Below are positions 27,597-39,308 of a DNA stretch of 64,000 nucleotides, piece by piece; position 1 is the first letter of the stretch, and the number at the start of each line of letters is the position of its first letter. The notes beneath the pieces were generated by a model that worked only from the letters and a program-made list of their open reading frames with translations, was not told the DNA's origin and did no database searches. The position numbers were made by a program, and so were the translations under genes. Source of the DNA: Streptococcus azizii (GTDB lineage Bacteria > Bacillota > Bacilli > Lactobacillales > Streptococcaceae); NCBI RefSeq assembly GCF_001984715.1, contig NZ_MSPR01000014.1, positions 1 to 64,000 of the forward strand. The letters run 5' to 3'.

Positions 27597-28226
27597 TCAA
27601 TCCTGCCAGGTTTCTTGGTTTTCTTTGAATTTCTTCAATAAGGTCAAGCCATCTGCATTGATATATCCTTGAACCTTCGCCACTTTTATCAGCTCACTAT
27701 AGTTTGATAGGGTTACCAATTTAACCGCTGCCTGCTCAAAATTATCCGCTGCCTTAGGCAATTCATAGGTAAAAATAGCTACCACACCGAGGACGTCTGC
27801 CCCTTCACGTTTTGCAGCTGCTACCGCGTCCAACACAGAGCCACCAGTCGAAATCAAGTCCTCAATCACGACCATTTTTTGCCCCTTCACGATGCGCCCT
27901 TCTACTTGGTTACCTGCCCCGTGGTCCTTTGGTTTGCTACGGATATAAGCAAATGGTAAATTCATACGGTCAGCAATAATAGCCCCGTGAGGAATGCCTG
28001 CCGTTGCAGTTCCAGCAATCACTTCTACCTCTGGGAAGGATTCCTTGATTTTTTCCACAAACCCATTTTCAATCAGGCTTCTAGTATCTGGATAAGACAG
28101 GGTAATCCGATTATCTGTATAAATCGGTGATTTAATCCCTGATGCCCATGTAAATGGCTCCTCTGGCTGTAAATATACCGCCTTAATATCGAGTAAGTGT
28201 GCTGCAATTTCTCTTGATAATGTCAT
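27597..28226 (-). CDS. pyrE: Orotate phosphoribosyltransferase
   Basis: The product is 209 aa. It joins orotate to PRPP to make OMP. The PRPP loop [20 protein letters not shown] is at about residues 116-135. The N-terminal [20 protein letters not shown] and [14 protein letters not shown] are typical. The SD AAGGAG precedes the ATG. It is separated from pyrF by 1.1 kb of repeats, so pyrF and pyrE may not share one stable transcript here, unlike the usual pyrFE order. Confidence 0.96.
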   Translation of the reverse strand: MTLSREIAAHLLDIKAVYLQPEEPFTWASGIKSPIYTDNRITLSYPDTRSLIENGFVEKIKESFPEVEVIAGTATAGIPHGAIIADRMNLPFAYIRSKPKDHGAGNQVEGRIVKGQKMVVIEDLISTGGSVLDAVAAAKREGADVLGVVAIFTYELPKAADNFEQAAVKLVTLSNYSELIKVAKVQGYINADGLTLLKKFKENQETWQD

Positions 28227-28424
28227 GGTTTTCTCCTTTATTTTGTTTTGTGATAATGGTTGACACCTGAGCCTAGAAACTAAGAAGCGAAGATAGTCAG
28301 AGGAGTAAAATAATCCAGTGGATTATTTAGCCCAAACTTAGAAATTAAAAATGAAGGCGATAAATAGGCTGAAAACCTCCACTGGAGTTTTTCACTCAGC
28401 AAATTTTCTATTTCCTAGCTCAGG

Positions 28425-28690
28425 CTGCTGGGGTCACTTTCCGATTTCTAGGTGACCGTTGAAACAGTTCACCGTTCTGCTGGGGTCACTTTCTTGTTTC
28501 TAGGTGACCGTTGAAACAGTTCACCGTTCTGCTGGGGTCACTTTCCGATTTCTAGGTGACCGTTGAAACAGTTCACCGTTCTGCTGGGGGCACTTTCCGA
28601 TTTCTAGGTGACCAGTTGAAACAGTTCACCGTTCTGCTGGGGGCACTTTCTTGTTTCTAGGTGACCGTTGAAACAGTTCCCCGAACTGTT
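28425..28690. repeat. Array of five 52-bp tandem repeats
   Basis: Units start at 28425, 28477, 28529, 28581 and 28634. Each has GGTCACTTTC and TAGGTGACC, an inverted pair, then GTTGAAACAGTTCACCGTT. Two unit variants (TTTCCGATTT and TTTCTTGTTT) alternate. The last unit ends in the full palindrome around AACAGTTCCCCGAACTGTT. Confidence 0.95.
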
Positions 28691-29038
28691 TCAATCCTAT
28701 TTTCGCTTAGACCTTTTAACGTCCTCACATCTTATGTAACTGAGTTCGGGCTAAAAGCTCGGAAAAAAGATAGGCAGCTGTTTTGGCTTTAGCCAAATTA
28801 CAGATGAGAATCCCTTTGGGGTAGATTTCCTCGTGTTCATCGAACACGTCGTCAATCTCCTATTTTTCAGTCGCTTTTTACACGCCCTCATATCTTAATT
28901 GAACACGCCCTAAACTCTGTGCGAAAAAGATAAATACTCCTAGCTTCAAAGGTATAGTATACCTTTGAAGCTGAGAAATAGGCTGAAAACCTCCACTGGA
29001 GCTTTTCACTCAGCAAATTTTCTATTTCCTAGCTCAGG

Positions 29039-29196
29039 CTGCTGTGGTCACTTTCTGATTTCTAGGTGACCGTTGAAACAGTTCACCGTTCTGCTGGAGT
29101 CACTTTCCGATTTCTAGGTGACCGTTGAAACAGTTCACCGTTCTGCTAGGGTCACTTTCTTGTTTCTAGGTGACCGTTGAAACAGTTCACTGAACT
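29039..29196. repeat. Array of three 52-bp tandem repeats
   Basis: Same unit as at 28425-28690. Units start at 29039, 29091 and 29143. The array ends in AACAGTTCACTGAACTGTT. Confidence 0.95.
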
Positions 29197-29335
29197 GTTT
29201 CAATCCTATTTTCACTTAGACCTTTTAACGTCCTCATATCTTAATTGAACACGCCCTAAACTCTGTGCGAAAAAGATAAATACTCCTAGAAACTTCAGTT
29301 TCTTCGTCGTATTTCCTATTTTCGCTTTGAGTTCT

Positions 29336-30043
29336 TTACGGGCTTTGTATCTTATTATTCCACTCTTTATAGATGGTTCGGTAGGCTGTTACAGGGTCGG
29401 CTGCCTGTGTGATGGGGCGGCCCACAACGATATAGTCACTACCGATTTGATAAGCGTCGCCTGGAGTGACCACTCTCTTTTGATCGCCCACTGCTGCACC
29501 TTGCGGACGGATACCCGGGGTGAGACAGATAAAGTCAGGCGCTGTGGCTTGTTTAATAGCCGCTGCTTCTTGGGCTGAGCAGACCACACCATCCAGACCA
29601 GCTTCGTAGGTTTTTTGCGCATAGTGTAAGACGGAGTCTCTCAGACTACTTTGAATATTTTGGTATTCCTGCATCTGCTCTTCCGATGTCGAGGTCAGCT
29701 GAGTCACGGCAAGGAGCTTGATTTCTTCCCCCAAGCCAGCCTTGGCTGCCCTCATCATCTCAACCCCACCTGCAGCATGGACATTCGTCATATCTACCCC
29801 AAGCCCTGCTAAGACCCGCATGGCTGATTCTACCGTATTGGGAATATCATGCAGTTTCAAATCTAGGAAGATACTATGCCCCAGGTTCTTGATATAGGTA
29901 ATCATCTCAGGACCTACTGCGTAGTACAACTCCATCCCTACCTTAACATACAGGCTTTCATCACTGGGGAAAAGTCCCAAAAAGGCTTTGACCTGCTCAA
30001 AACTCGGAAAATCAAGGGCAATAATTGGTCGTTCTTCTCTCAT
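29336..30043 (-). CDS. pyrF: Orotidine-5'-phosphate decarboxylase
   Basis: The product is 235 aa from ATG 30043 with the SD GAGGAAG; the 24 upstream residues overlap the leader and are dropped. It decarboxylates OMP to UMP. The catalytic [11 protein letters not shown] (the D-x-K-x-x-D motif) is at about residues 61-71. [17 protein letters not shown] and IVVGRPIT complete the phosphate site. A PyrR-type attenuator lies upstream. Confidence 0.96.
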   Translation of the reverse strand: MREERPIIALDFPSFEQVKAFLGLFPSDESLYVKVGMELYYAVGPEMITYIKNLGHSIFLDLKLHDIPNTVESAMRVLAGLGVDMTNVHAAGGVEMMRAAKAGLGEEIKLLAVTQLTSTSEEQMQEYQNIQSSLRDSVLHYAQKTYEAGLDGVVCSAQEAAAIKQATAPDFICLTPGIRPQGAAVGDQKRVVTPGDAYQIGSDYIVVGRPITQAADPVTAYRTIYKEWNNKIQSP

Positions 30044-30060
30044 TTCTGCTTCCTCTCTAT

Positions 30061-30090
30061 AAAAATAACCTTGTCCAACTAGACAAGGTT
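30061..30090 (-). terminator. pyrF leader terminator
   Basis: On the minus strand AACCTTGTCTAG and TTGGACAAGGTT form a hairpin followed by ATTTTT, 18 bp before the pyrF start. It is the terminator half of the PyrR attenuator. Confidence 0.85.
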
Positions 30091-30138
30091 GCACGAAAAG
30101 AAGGGCTAGACCCAACTTCTACCATGAATACCTTTCTA

Positions 30139-30150
30139 GCCTCTCTGGAC
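30139..30150 (-). promoter_or_regulatory. PyrR-binding motif upstream of pyrF
   Basis: The minus strand reads CAGTCCAGAGAGGCTAGAAA, which contains the UCCAGAGAGGCU core bound by PyrR in Gram-positive pyr leaders. With UMP bound, PyrR favours the terminator downstream. Confidence 0.85.
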
Positions 30151-30229
30151 TGAGTTAAAGGGATAATCTGTTATTCTCCATTCATTCTACTAATTTATCT
30201 GACGATTGTCAACTCCTACTCTCATAGAC

Positions 30230-31967
<1,738 letters not shown>

Positions 31968-31977
31968 GTCTCCTCCT

Positions 31978-32132
31978 ACAAAAAAATAACCCTGCCTCAG
32001 GCAAAGTTACACGAAAAGAATGAACCAGCTACTATTCCAATTTTAACAGCACATCTGTGGCATTACACAGCTTGCATACTCTGAAATCGCTAGTCTCTTA
32101 TATCTGTATTCGCCTTTTTTGCCTCTCTGGAC
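31978..32132 (-). promoter_or_regulatory. PyrR attenuator leader of pyrK-pyrD
   Basis: GTCCAGAGAGGC on the minus strand (32121-32132) is the PyrR-binding core. The terminator AACTTTGCC/GGCAGGGTT with a T run (31978-32010) ends just before the pyrK SD. The intervening sequence can provide the antiterminator. Confidence 0.85.
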
Positions 32133-32205
32133 TCAATTAAAGGTTTTATTATTCTGCATTATACATTTTTCGCCCATTTTTGTCAAATCATGATACAATA
32201 GGACT

Positions 32206-33126
32206 ATGAGAATCCAACAACTACACTACATCATAAAAATTGCTGAAACAGGTAGCATGAACGAGGCTGCCAAACAGTTATTCATCACCCAACCCAGCCT
32301 CTCCAATGCTGTCCGCGACTTGGAAAGGGAAATGGGCATCGAGATTTTCTACCGCAATCCCAAAGGGATTACCCTTACAAGAGATGGGCTGGAATTTCTC
32401 TCCTATGCCCGTCAAGTCGTCGAACAAACCGAACTTCTGGAAGAACGCTACAAGAATCCCGGAGCTAAACGCCAGCTTTTTAGTGTCTCTTCTCAGCACT
32501 ATGCCTTCGTCGTCAACGCCTTTGTCTCACTCCTAAAAGAGACAGATATGGAGGACTATGAACTCTTCCTGCGGGAGACACGGACCTGGGAGATTATCGA
32601 TGATGTCAAAAATTTTCGCTCAGAAATCGGAGTCCTCTTCTTAAACAGCTTTAACCGTGATGTCCTCCTGAAGATGCTCGATGACCACCGGCTGAGCCAC
32701 ACCCACCTCTTTACGGCAAGGCCCCATGTCTTTGTCAGCAAGACCAACCCTCTGGCCCAACAATCACTGATTACCCTAGAAGATTTGGCAGACTTTCCCT
32801 ACCTCAGCTATGAGCAAGGGATTCACAATTCTTTTTACTTCTCAGAAGAAATTCTCTCGCAAGAACACCATAAAAAGTCCATCGTCGTATCCGACCGTGC
32901 AACCCTCTTCAATCTCCTCATTGGACTAAACGGCTATACCATTGCCACAGGGATTTTAAACGCCAATCTCAATGGTGACAATATCGTCTCCATCCCCCTT
33001 GACTACGACGATGACATCGAATTGGTCTATATTCAGCATGAAAAAACGCTCCTTTCTCCGATGGGGGAAAGATTCATCCGTCACCTGCTCGAAGAAGTAA
33101 AATTTGATGACTCCTCGTCCAATTAA
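32206..33126 (+). CDS. LysR-family transcriptional regulator
   Basis: The product is 306 aa. The N-terminal winged helix-turn-helix (MRIQQLHYIIKIAETGSMNE, then AAKQLFITQPSLSNAVRDLE) is followed by a substrate-binding domain to the C-terminus. It resembles streptococcal regulators of sulfur-amino-acid or iron genes (MetR/CysR-like), but the ligand cannot be told from sequence. It is divergent from pyrK. An extended -10 TGA-TACAAT (32194-32199) ends six bases before the ATG, a leaderless candidate. The C-terminus ends in an acidic and serine tail. Confidence 0.85.
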   Translation: MRIQQLHYIIKIAETGSMNEAAKQLFITQPSLSNAVRDLEREMGIEIFYRNPKGITLTRDGLEFLSYARQVVEQTELLEERYKNPGAKRQLFSVSSQHYAFVVNAFVSLLKETDMEDYELFLRETRTWEIIDDVKNFRSEIGVLFLNSFNRDVLLKMLDDHRLSHTHLFTARPHVFVSKTNPLAQQSLITLEDLADFPYLSYEQGIHNSFYFSEEILSQEHHKKSIVVSDRATLFNLLIGLNGYTIATGILNANLNGDNIVSIPLDYDDDIELVYIQHEKTLLSPMGERFIRHLLEEVKFDDSSSN

Positions 33127-33202
33127 GCCCACCCCATGCCAATCACAAAGCATCATGAAAGCGTATCGCAAGAAGAAGTGAAAATAATTCAACTTTTCTT
33201 TC

Positions 33203-33240
33203 GGAAAACGCTTCCATTATGCTTTTTTTTATGCTATAAT
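33203..33240 (+). promoter_or_regulatory. glgC promoter with probable CcpA cre site
   Basis: GGAAAACGCTTCCA at 33203-33216 fits the cre consensus TGWAANCGNTNWCA at 10 of 12 fixed positions. An extended -10 TGC-TATAAT (33235-33240) follows. The cre lies over the -35 position, so CcpA would repress transcription on glucose. Confidence 0.6.
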
Positions 33241-33272
33241 AATTCTATCATATACATAAGGAGTGATCTATT

Positions 33273-34400
33273 TTGGCACAAAATAAACTATTAGCAATGA
33301 TTCTTGCTGGCGGACGTGGAACACGCTTGGAAGGGTTGACCAAAAAGGTTGCAAAACCTGCCGTTGCCTTCGGTGGAAAATATCGGATTATCGACTTTCC
33401 ACTCAGTAACTGTGCAAACTCGGGGATCGACATTGTCGGTGTCTTGACCCAGTACGAGCCTGTCCTCCTCAATTCTTACGTTGCCCAATCACAGCGTTGG
33501 GGCTTGGATGTGCAGGGTTCGGGTGTCTTTGTGCTTCCTCCAAGCGAAAAAATAGAAGGATTCGGTCTTTACAAAGGAACAGCTGATGCCATTACCCAAA
33601 ATATCGACTTCGTAGACCTTCACGACCCCGAATATGTCCTCATCTTATCCGGTGATCACATCTATAAGATGAACTATGATAAATTGCTGGATACCCATAT
33701 TCAGAATGAGGCAGATGCAACGATTGCCGTCATCGAGGTACCGATGAAAGAAGCCTCTCGCTTCGGTATCATGAATACCGACAGCGACTACCGCATTGAA
33801 GAATTTGAAGAAAAACCAGCCAAGCCAAAGAGCAACTTAGCCTCCATGGGAATCTATATCTTCACTTGGAAAACCCTGCGGAAATATCTTCTTGAAGATG
33901 ATAAGCTCGACACCTCCTCCCATGACTTTGGACACGATATTATTCCTAAATATCTGGCAGACGGTAAGCGTCTCTATGCGCATCCATTCCGTGGCTACTG
34001 GAAAGACGTAGGAACTGTCAACAGCCTCTGGGAATCCAACATGGACTTGATTGAACATGCTGATGATTTAGACCTCTCTGACCCTTCTTGGAGAATCTAC
34101 TCAGAAGATTCTGGCTCTCCAGCCCAAGTTATCGGCAGCAATGCGACTGTCCGCAGTGCCTATATTGACAAGGGGGCGATTATTGAAGGTCGGGTCGAAC
34201 ACTCTGTCATCTCGACCGATGTTGTCGTCAATCAAGGGGCTTTCGTGAAAAACTCTGTCCTTCTGCCAGGAGCAGTCATTGGAGACAATGTTCAATTAGA
34301 CTATGTAATCGTTGCAGAAAACGTGAAAATTGCAGAAGGAGTCAAACTCTCCGGTACTGCTGATTCTATTCTTTTAATCGATAAAAACGTAAGCAAGTAA
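33273..34400 (+). CDS. glgC: ADP-glucose pyrophosphorylase, GlgC subunit
   Basis: The product is 375 aa from a TTG start at 33273 with AAGGAG seven to ten bases upstream; no better ATG lies nearby. It makes ADP-glucose from glucose-1-phosphate and ATP, the committed step of glycogen synthesis. The nucleotidyltransferase signature [15 protein letters not shown] is at the start, with [10 protein letters not shown] around residue 125. The C-terminal left-handed beta-helix is visible as IDKGAIIEG repeats. It pairs with GlgD as a regulatory heteromer. Confidence 0.95.
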   Translation: MAQNKLLAMILAGGRGTRLEGLTKKVAKPAVAFGGKYRIIDFPLSNCANSGIDIVGVLTQYEPVLLNSYVAQSQRWGLDVQGSGVFVLPPSEKIEGFGLYKGTADAITQNIDFVDLHDPEYVLILSGDHIYKMNYDKLLDTHIQNEADATIAVIEVPMKEASRFGIMNTDSDYRIEEFEEKPAKPKSNLASMGIYIFTWKTLRKYLLEDDKLDTSSHDFGHDIIPKYLADGKRLYAHPFRGYWKDVGTVNSLWESNMDLIEHADDLDLSDPSWRIYSEDSGSPAQVIGSNATVRSAYIDKGAIIEGRVEHSVISTDVVVNQGAFVKNSVLLPGAVIGDNVQLDYVIVAENVKIAEGVKLSGTADSILLIDKNVSK

Positions 34401-34412
34401 GAAAGGATTACC

Positions 34413-35528
34413 ATGCTAAGAAATACACTAGGAATCGTAAATATTGAAGGAAATAATGTCCATTTTGGAGATGTCATGGATCATCGTGGGATTCAAGCCT
34501 TCGGATTTTTAGGGCGCTACCGCTTGATTGACTTCGTCCTTTCCAACATGTCCAATTCTGGTATCAGTGATTTCCAAGTCTACATGCCTGCTAAAATGCG
34601 CTCGACTATCCAGCACGTTGGAACGGGAAAGCACTACAATATCAATAGTAAACGTGGCAAATTGCGCCTTTTAAACAGCGTGACTGATCCAAATTCCATC
34701 TACCAGCACGACATCAAGGCCTTCTCAGACAATATTCACTATATTGAAAATTCACACAAGGAATATGTTCTCATTGCCCCTTCTTACTTCATCTACAGCC
34801 AAGATTTTTCAAAATTATTGGATGAACATGTAGAGACCAAGGCAGACATCACCGTCTTGTATAAAAATGTCACCAATGCCAAAGAAAACTTTATCGGTTG
34901 CCAAACCCTTAAATTTGGGGAAGATAAACGAATTGTTGAATTTGAAGAAAACCACGGCAAATACAAGAATCGTCCCGTTTCTCTCGAAGCCTACTTCATG
35001 AAACGCACCCTTTTCCTCGAATTGATTAAGCGTGCTAATAAGGTATCGGCTCTTTACTGGCTCAAAGATATTCTGCGTGATGTAGTCGATCAATATCGCA
35101 TTGTCGGCTATGCCCATCGTGATTTTGTAGCCTGCATCAATACAGTGGAAGCCTATTTCCAAACCCAGCTGGACCTGATCGATCCAGACACGCGCAAACT
35201 CCTCTTTAAGAATAACTGGCCGATCCATACGCAGACCAGCGATAGCTCCCCATGTCTCTATGGTCCCCTTGCTGAGGTCAAACGGAGCTTGATTTCAAAC
35301 GGAGGTACCATCAATGGTCAGGTCGAAAATTCAGTCATCGACCGCGATGTTATCATTGAAGAAGGGGTTGTTATTAAAAATTCTATTATCTTAAACGGTG
35401 TTACCATTAAGAGTGGAGCCAATATTGAAAATGCCATCATTGACAAAGCAACCGTCATTTCTCATCCCGTTGATATTAAAGGCAGTGCTACTGCACCAGC
35501 GTATTTGAAAGCCTATCAAGTTATTTAG
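34413..35528 (+). CDS. glgD: Glucose-1-phosphate adenylyltransferase-like subunit GlgD
   Basis: The product is 371 aa, homologous to GlgC but with the catalytic GGRGTRL loop replaced (IVNIEGNNVHFG at the start). It is therefore the regulatory partner known from Bacillus and streptococcal GlgCD complexes. The C-terminus has the beta-helix repeat (VIEEGVVIKNSIILNGV). It is 12 bp after glgC and 8 bp before glgA. Confidence 0.93.
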   Translation: MLRNTLGIVNIEGNNVHFGDVMDHRGIQAFGFLGRYRLIDFVLSNMSNSGISDFQVYMPAKMRSTIQHVGTGKHYNINSKRGKLRLLNSVTDPNSIYQHDIKAFSDNIHYIENSHKEYVLIAPSYFIYSQDFSKLLDEHVETKADITVLYKNVTNAKENFIGCQTLKFGEDKRIVEFEENHGKYKNRPVSLEAYFMKRTLFLELIKRANKVSALYWLKDILRDVVDQYRIVGYAHRDFVACINTVEAYFQTQLDLIDPDTRKLLFKNNWPIHTQTSDSSPCLYGPLAEVKRSLISNGGTINGQVENSVIDRDVIIEEGVVIKNSIILNGVTIKSGANIENAIIDKATVISHPVDIKGSATAPAYLKAYQVI

Positions 35529-35536
35529 GAGGAACT

Positions 35537-36982
35537 ATGTCCAAAAAATCTGTTCTCTTTGTCGCCTCAGAAGGTCTCCCCTTTATTAAAACGGGGGGAC
35601 TGGCAGATGTTATCGGATCCCTCCCCAAAGAACTCGTCAAGCAGGGAATGGATGTGCGAGTCGTTCTGCCGCTCTATCTCAAAATCGCCGTCAGCAACCA
35701 CGCGGATTTTGACTATGTTTCTAGCTTTGATGTTCGAGCAGGTGATATTCAATCCATGGCCAATGTCTACCAACAGGTCGTAGACGGGGTCACTTTCTAC
35801 TTCATCGAGCATCGTGACTTTTTCGAGCGAAAAGACTTATACGGCTACGATGATGACGCCATGCGCTTTGGTTTCTTCCAGCACGCAACCTGTCGCCTGC
35901 TAGAAGCTCTAAACTACTTCCCCGATGTCATTCATAGCCACGACTGGCATACAGCTGCCATCTCCTTCTTATGCCGAACCTTTTATAGCTATCGTGAGGA
36001 ATTTCGTGCAATAAAGCATGTCTTTACCATCCACAATCTAGCCTTCCAAGGTATCTTCAACAAGCAGGCCCTCTGGTCTGCCCTGGGCATGGATTACAGC
36101 TACTACATCGATGGAATTGCTCGTTTCCACGATGATTGTATCAGTTTTATGAAGCTCGGCATCCTGTATGCGGATAAGGTGACCACCGTGTCTGAAACCT
36201 ACGCTCATGAGATTCTGACCGAAGAATTTGGCGAACATATGGAGCATGTCTTAGAATTGCGTCGCCATGATTTGATTGGTATTGTCAATGGAATCGACTA
36301 TGATAGTTGGAATAGTCAGACAGATGGCTACCTAGCACACAACTACAGTCTAGAAACCCTTTCAGACAAGAAAATCAATAAACTGGCCCTCCAAGCACAG
36401 TTTGGTCTCCCCCAAGATGAACAGGTGATACTGGTTGGAATCGTATCTCGCTTGACCTGGCAAAAAGGCTTCTATCTCTTGACAGAAGTTCTCAACCAAC
36501 TCTTGCAAGCGCATGTCCAGTTTGTCATTCTGGGAAATGGAGAAGCCGACATCGAAAACGCCTTCCACTACTTCAAAGACGCTCATCCAGACAAATTTGC
36601 CTTCTACAAGGGCTACAATGAACCTCTGGCACATCAGATTTATGCCGCTAGCGACCTCTTCCTCATGCCATCTATGTTTGAGCCATGTGGTATTAGTCAA
36701 CTGATTTCTATGCACTACGGCACTCTACCACTGGTTCGCGAAACAGGCGGACTGCGCGATACTGTTCCTCCCTACAATATCGTGACCAAAGAAGGATGTG
36801 GCTTTAGCTTCTGGGGCAAGGATGCCTACAACATGAAACAGGTCTACGACCTTGCCCTTGATACCTATTATAATCGTCCAGAAGATTGGCAAGAGTTGAT
36901 TCGTCAGGCCATGACCACAGATGTCAGTTGGACTGCTTCGGCCCAACGCTATATCGATCTCTACAAGGAAATCACTTACTAA
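35537..36982 (+). CDS. glgA: Glycogen synthase (ADP-glucose transferring)
   Basis: The product is 481 aa, a GT5 GT-B enzyme. The ADP-glucose motif KTGGLADVIGSLPKEL is at about residues 17-32. The C-terminal phosphate-binding region has SRLTWQKGFYLL, and the late acidic part FEPCGISQLISMHYGTLP holds the retaining-type E-x7-E. It extends alpha-1,4 glucan chains. The SD AGGAGG precedes the ATG. Confidence 0.96.
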   Translation: MSKKSVLFVASEGLPFIKTGGLADVIGSLPKELVKQGMDVRVVLPLYLKIAVSNHADFDYVSSFDVRAGDIQSMANVYQQVVDGVTFYFIEHRDFFERKDLYGYDDDAMRFGFFQHATCRLLEALNYFPDVIHSHDWHTAAISFLCRTFYSYREEFRAIKHVFTIHNLAFQGIFNKQALWSALGMDYSYYIDGIARFHDDCISFMKLGILYADKVTTVSETYAHEILTEEFGEHMEHVLELRRHDLIGIVNGIDYDSWNSQTDGYLAHNYSLETLSDKKINKLALQAQFGLPQDEQVILVGIVSRLTWQKGFYLLTEVLNQLLQAHVQFVILGNGEADIENAFHYFKDAHPDKFAFYKGYNEPLAHQIYAASDLFLMPSMFEPCGISQLISMHYGTLPLVRETGGLRDTVPPYNIVTKEGCGFSFWGKDAYNMKQVYDLALDTYYNRPEDWQELIRQAMTTDVSWTASAQRYIDLYKEITY

Positions 36983-37383
36983 TCCTCAATAAAAATCAAA
37001 AGTAGACTAAGATACAAAGGGCGTGTAAAAAGCGAATGAAAAATAGGAGATTGACGACGTGTTTGTTGAACACGAGGAAATCTATCTTTTTTCCGAGCTT
37101 TTAGCCCGTGTTCAATTAGTAAGATACAAAGCCCGTAAAAAAACTCAAAGCGAAAATAGGAAATCTGACGAGTGAAAAGCTCCAGTAGAGCTTTTCAGCC
37201 TATTCCTTTAAAATAAGATGGAACTAATTGAGAAAAGCGGTGACTTTTCTTAGTTCACCTACCTTCGGCTAACCTTCTAGTTTGCCTTTTGATTTTTAAA
37301 GAGTATAACGCGTGTGCCTATGGATACAGGAATGGTTGGGGCAGGATTGTCCCAACCTCATCATTTTCTAGAAAGGAGAGTCT
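36983..37383. repeat. Repeat insertion between glgA and glgB
   Basis: About 400 bp. Starts with the module TACTCAATAAAAATCAAAAG-like (here CTCAATAAAAATC) and AAGATACAAAGGGCGTGTAAAA, then a second module AAGATACAAAGCCCGTAAAA. Segment 37158-37306 is an inverted copy of 48599-48744. A hairpin GGTTGGG/CCCAACC (about 37336-37359) precedes the glgB SD AAAGGAG. Confidence 0.85.
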
Positions 37384-39231
37384 ATGACCTTCACAGATCT
37401 TGATCTATATTATTTACATACTGGTGAACACACCAGCCTCTATGAAAAATTCGGAGCACATATCGTCAAAGAAGGCAATAAAATTCTTGGTACAGAGTTT
37501 CGGGTCCTTGCCCCTAATGCGCAATCTGTATTTCTAGTAGGGGCATTTAACTACTGGCAAAAGACCCATCCGATGCAGAGGGAGCAAGACGGGGTCTTTC
37601 AGCTCTATGTAGATGGTTTAAAATCATTTGAGGACTATAAGTACCTCATCGTGACCCATGATGGCAGGGAACTCTACAAGGCAGACCCTTATGCCTTCTT
37701 TAGCCAACTTCGCCCGGATACTGCTTCCACCACCTATAACTCCCGCTACAAATTCAAGGATGACACTTGGATGTATCAGAGAGTCAATTATGATTTCAAG
37801 GAAGAACCATTTTCTGTCTACGAAGTCCACTTGGGGTCTTGGAGACAAAAATTGGCAGAAGGGAAAGAGGAAGCAGGCAGTTTTTATTCTTACAAAGAAA
37901 TCGCTCCGCTCCTCATCGACTATGTCAAAGAACATCAGTTCACCCATATCGAGCTATTACCGATTACAGAGCACCCACTAGATGCTTCTTGGGGCTATCA
38001 AGTGACGGGCTATTACAGCCCAACTAGTCGCTACGGCAAGCCTGATGAACTAAAGTACCTCATCGACCAATGCCACCAAGCAGGAATTGGCGTTATCCTC
38101 GACTGGGTTCCACTTCATTTCTGTAAAGATGCTCACGGACTCTACCAATTCGATGGTAGCTGGCTCTACGAATATGAAGTAGAAGGAGACCGAGAAAACC
38201 TACAATGGGGAACTGCTAATTTCGACCTTGGTAAGGGAGTAACCCGTTCTTTCCTCCTCTCCAATATCAAGTATTGGCTGCAAGAATTTCACTTTGACGG
38301 GATTCGTGTTGACGCCCTCTCCTATCTCCTCTATTGGCGAGGGGAAACCGAAGAGGACAAGCTCAATCATACCGCCATTGACTTTATCAAGCGGGTCAAC
38401 GCCTTGATTCATACTGAATTTAAGGGAGTCGTCATGATTGCTGAGGACTCATCCAGCTATCCAAAAGTAACCCATGCACTCGAAGATGGGGGACTAGGAT
38501 TTGATATGAAATGGGATTTGGGCTGGATGAACGATACCCTCAAACACATGGAACGACCATCCATTTATCGCAAACACCATTCTAATGAGATTACCTTTGG
38601 CATGTACTATAATCCGAGCGAGCAGTTCATCCTCCCCCTATCACACGATGAAGTGGTCCACGGAAAGCTCTCCATTGTCAACAAAATGAATGGAGATTAT
38701 GAAGATAAGTTCCATCTCGCACGTGCCTACTACAGCTACTTTTTTGCCCATCCTGGAAAAAAACTCCTCTTTATGGGAAATGAATGGGGACATATCCGTG
38801 AATGGCATGAATACACCCAAATGGACTGGAATCTCCTTGACTTCCCAATCCATCAGGCCTTTGCCCAAATGATGAAGTCCCTCACGACCTTTTATCGCAA
38901 ACACGATGCCTTCTGGAAATACGACTATCAAGCCCATGAAAAAGGCTTTAGATGGGCGAAAATTTTAGAGGAAGCGAATTGCTATGCCTTCTGTCGCTAT
39001 AGTGACAAGGAAGAAATCCTTGTCGTGACCAACTTCAACGATCAGGAAGTCTACGACCTGCCTCTCGACTTACCTGACGGCGCTAACTATCAGCTCGTCT
39101 TTTCTTCTAATAGCATTCCGACGGCAGATTTTACCTTGACAGCAGATGAGAAGGGCGCTCGTATCACCATACCACGCTTGACGACCTACTATCTCAAGCG
39201 CAGTAAGAAAAAAGCAAGAAAAGCAAAGTGA
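37384..39231 (+). CDS. glgB: 1,4-alpha-glucan branching enzyme
   Basis: The product is 615 aa, GH13. An N-terminal CBM48-like domain (GAFNYWQKTHPM region) precedes the catalytic barrel. Catalytic residues appear in DGIRVDALSY (nucleophile Asp, about residue 306), MIAEDSS (acid/base Glu) and SHDEVVHGK (transition-state Asp). It creates alpha-1,6 branches in glycogen. It is last in the operon, separated from glgA by a 400-bp repeat block; many other streptococci have glgB first. Confidence 0.96.
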   Translation: MTFTDLDLYYLHTGEHTSLYEKFGAHIVKEGNKILGTEFRVLAPNAQSVFLVGAFNYWQKTHPMQREQDGVFQLYVDGLKSFEDYKYLIVTHDGRELYKADPYAFFSQLRPDTASTTYNSRYKFKDDTWMYQRVNYDFKEEPFSVYEVHLGSWRQKLAEGKEEAGSFYSYKEIAPLLIDYVKEHQFTHIELLPITEHPLDASWGYQVTGYYSPTSRYGKPDELKYLIDQCHQAGIGVILDWVPLHFCKDAHGLYQFDGSWLYEYEVEGDRENLQWGTANFDLGKGVTRSFLLSNIKYWLQEFHFDGIRVDALSYLLYWRGETEEDKLNHTAIDFIKRVNALIHTEFKGVVMIAEDSSSYPKVTHALEDGGLGFDMKWDLGWMNDTLKHMERPSIYRKHHSNEITFGMYYNPSEQFILPLSHDEVVHGKLSIVNKMNGDYEDKFHLARAYYSYFFAHPGKKLLFMGNEWGHIREWHEYTQMDWNLLDFPIHQAFAQMMKSLTTFYRKHDAFWKYDYQAHEKGFRWAKILEEANCYAFCRYSDKEEILVVTNFNDQEVYDLPLDLPDGANYQLVFSSNSIPTADFTLTADEKGARITIPRLTTYYLKRSKKKARKAK

Positions 39232-39255
39232 TACTCTATAAAGAGAAAAAAACAA

Positions 39256-39297
39256 AGAAGGATTGAATGAAAATAGACATTCAATCCTTCTTTGTTT
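39256..39297. terminator. Bidirectional terminator between glgB and the binding-protein gene
   Basis: AAGAAGGATTGAATG and CATTCAATCCTTCTTTG form a 15-bp stem with the loop AAAATAGA. A/T runs on both sides suit both converging genes. Confidence 0.85.
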
Positions 39298-39308
39298 GAT
39301 AGGCTCTT

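Larger units (their letters stand above)
28227..29335. repeat. Repeat-filled pyrF-pyrE intergenic region
   Basis: 1.1 kb without a gene. It consists of mosaic modules: the CTCCACTGGAGCTTTTCACT hairpin, the TTTTTACACGCCCTCATATCTTA terminal type module, and two arrays of 52-bp units (separate entries). The two halves (28380-28720 and 28980-29230) look like copies of each other with different unit counts. Confidence 0.9.

Noticed and set aside
28425-29196. Possible CRISPR array (regular 52-bp repeats)
   Set aside because: Units are directly head to tail with no unique spacers, and there are no cas genes in the window.
36983-37383. Insertion sequence between glgA and glgB
   Set aside because: No transposase-like frame and no clear terminal inverted repeats with target duplication; it is made of the intergenic mosaic modules.
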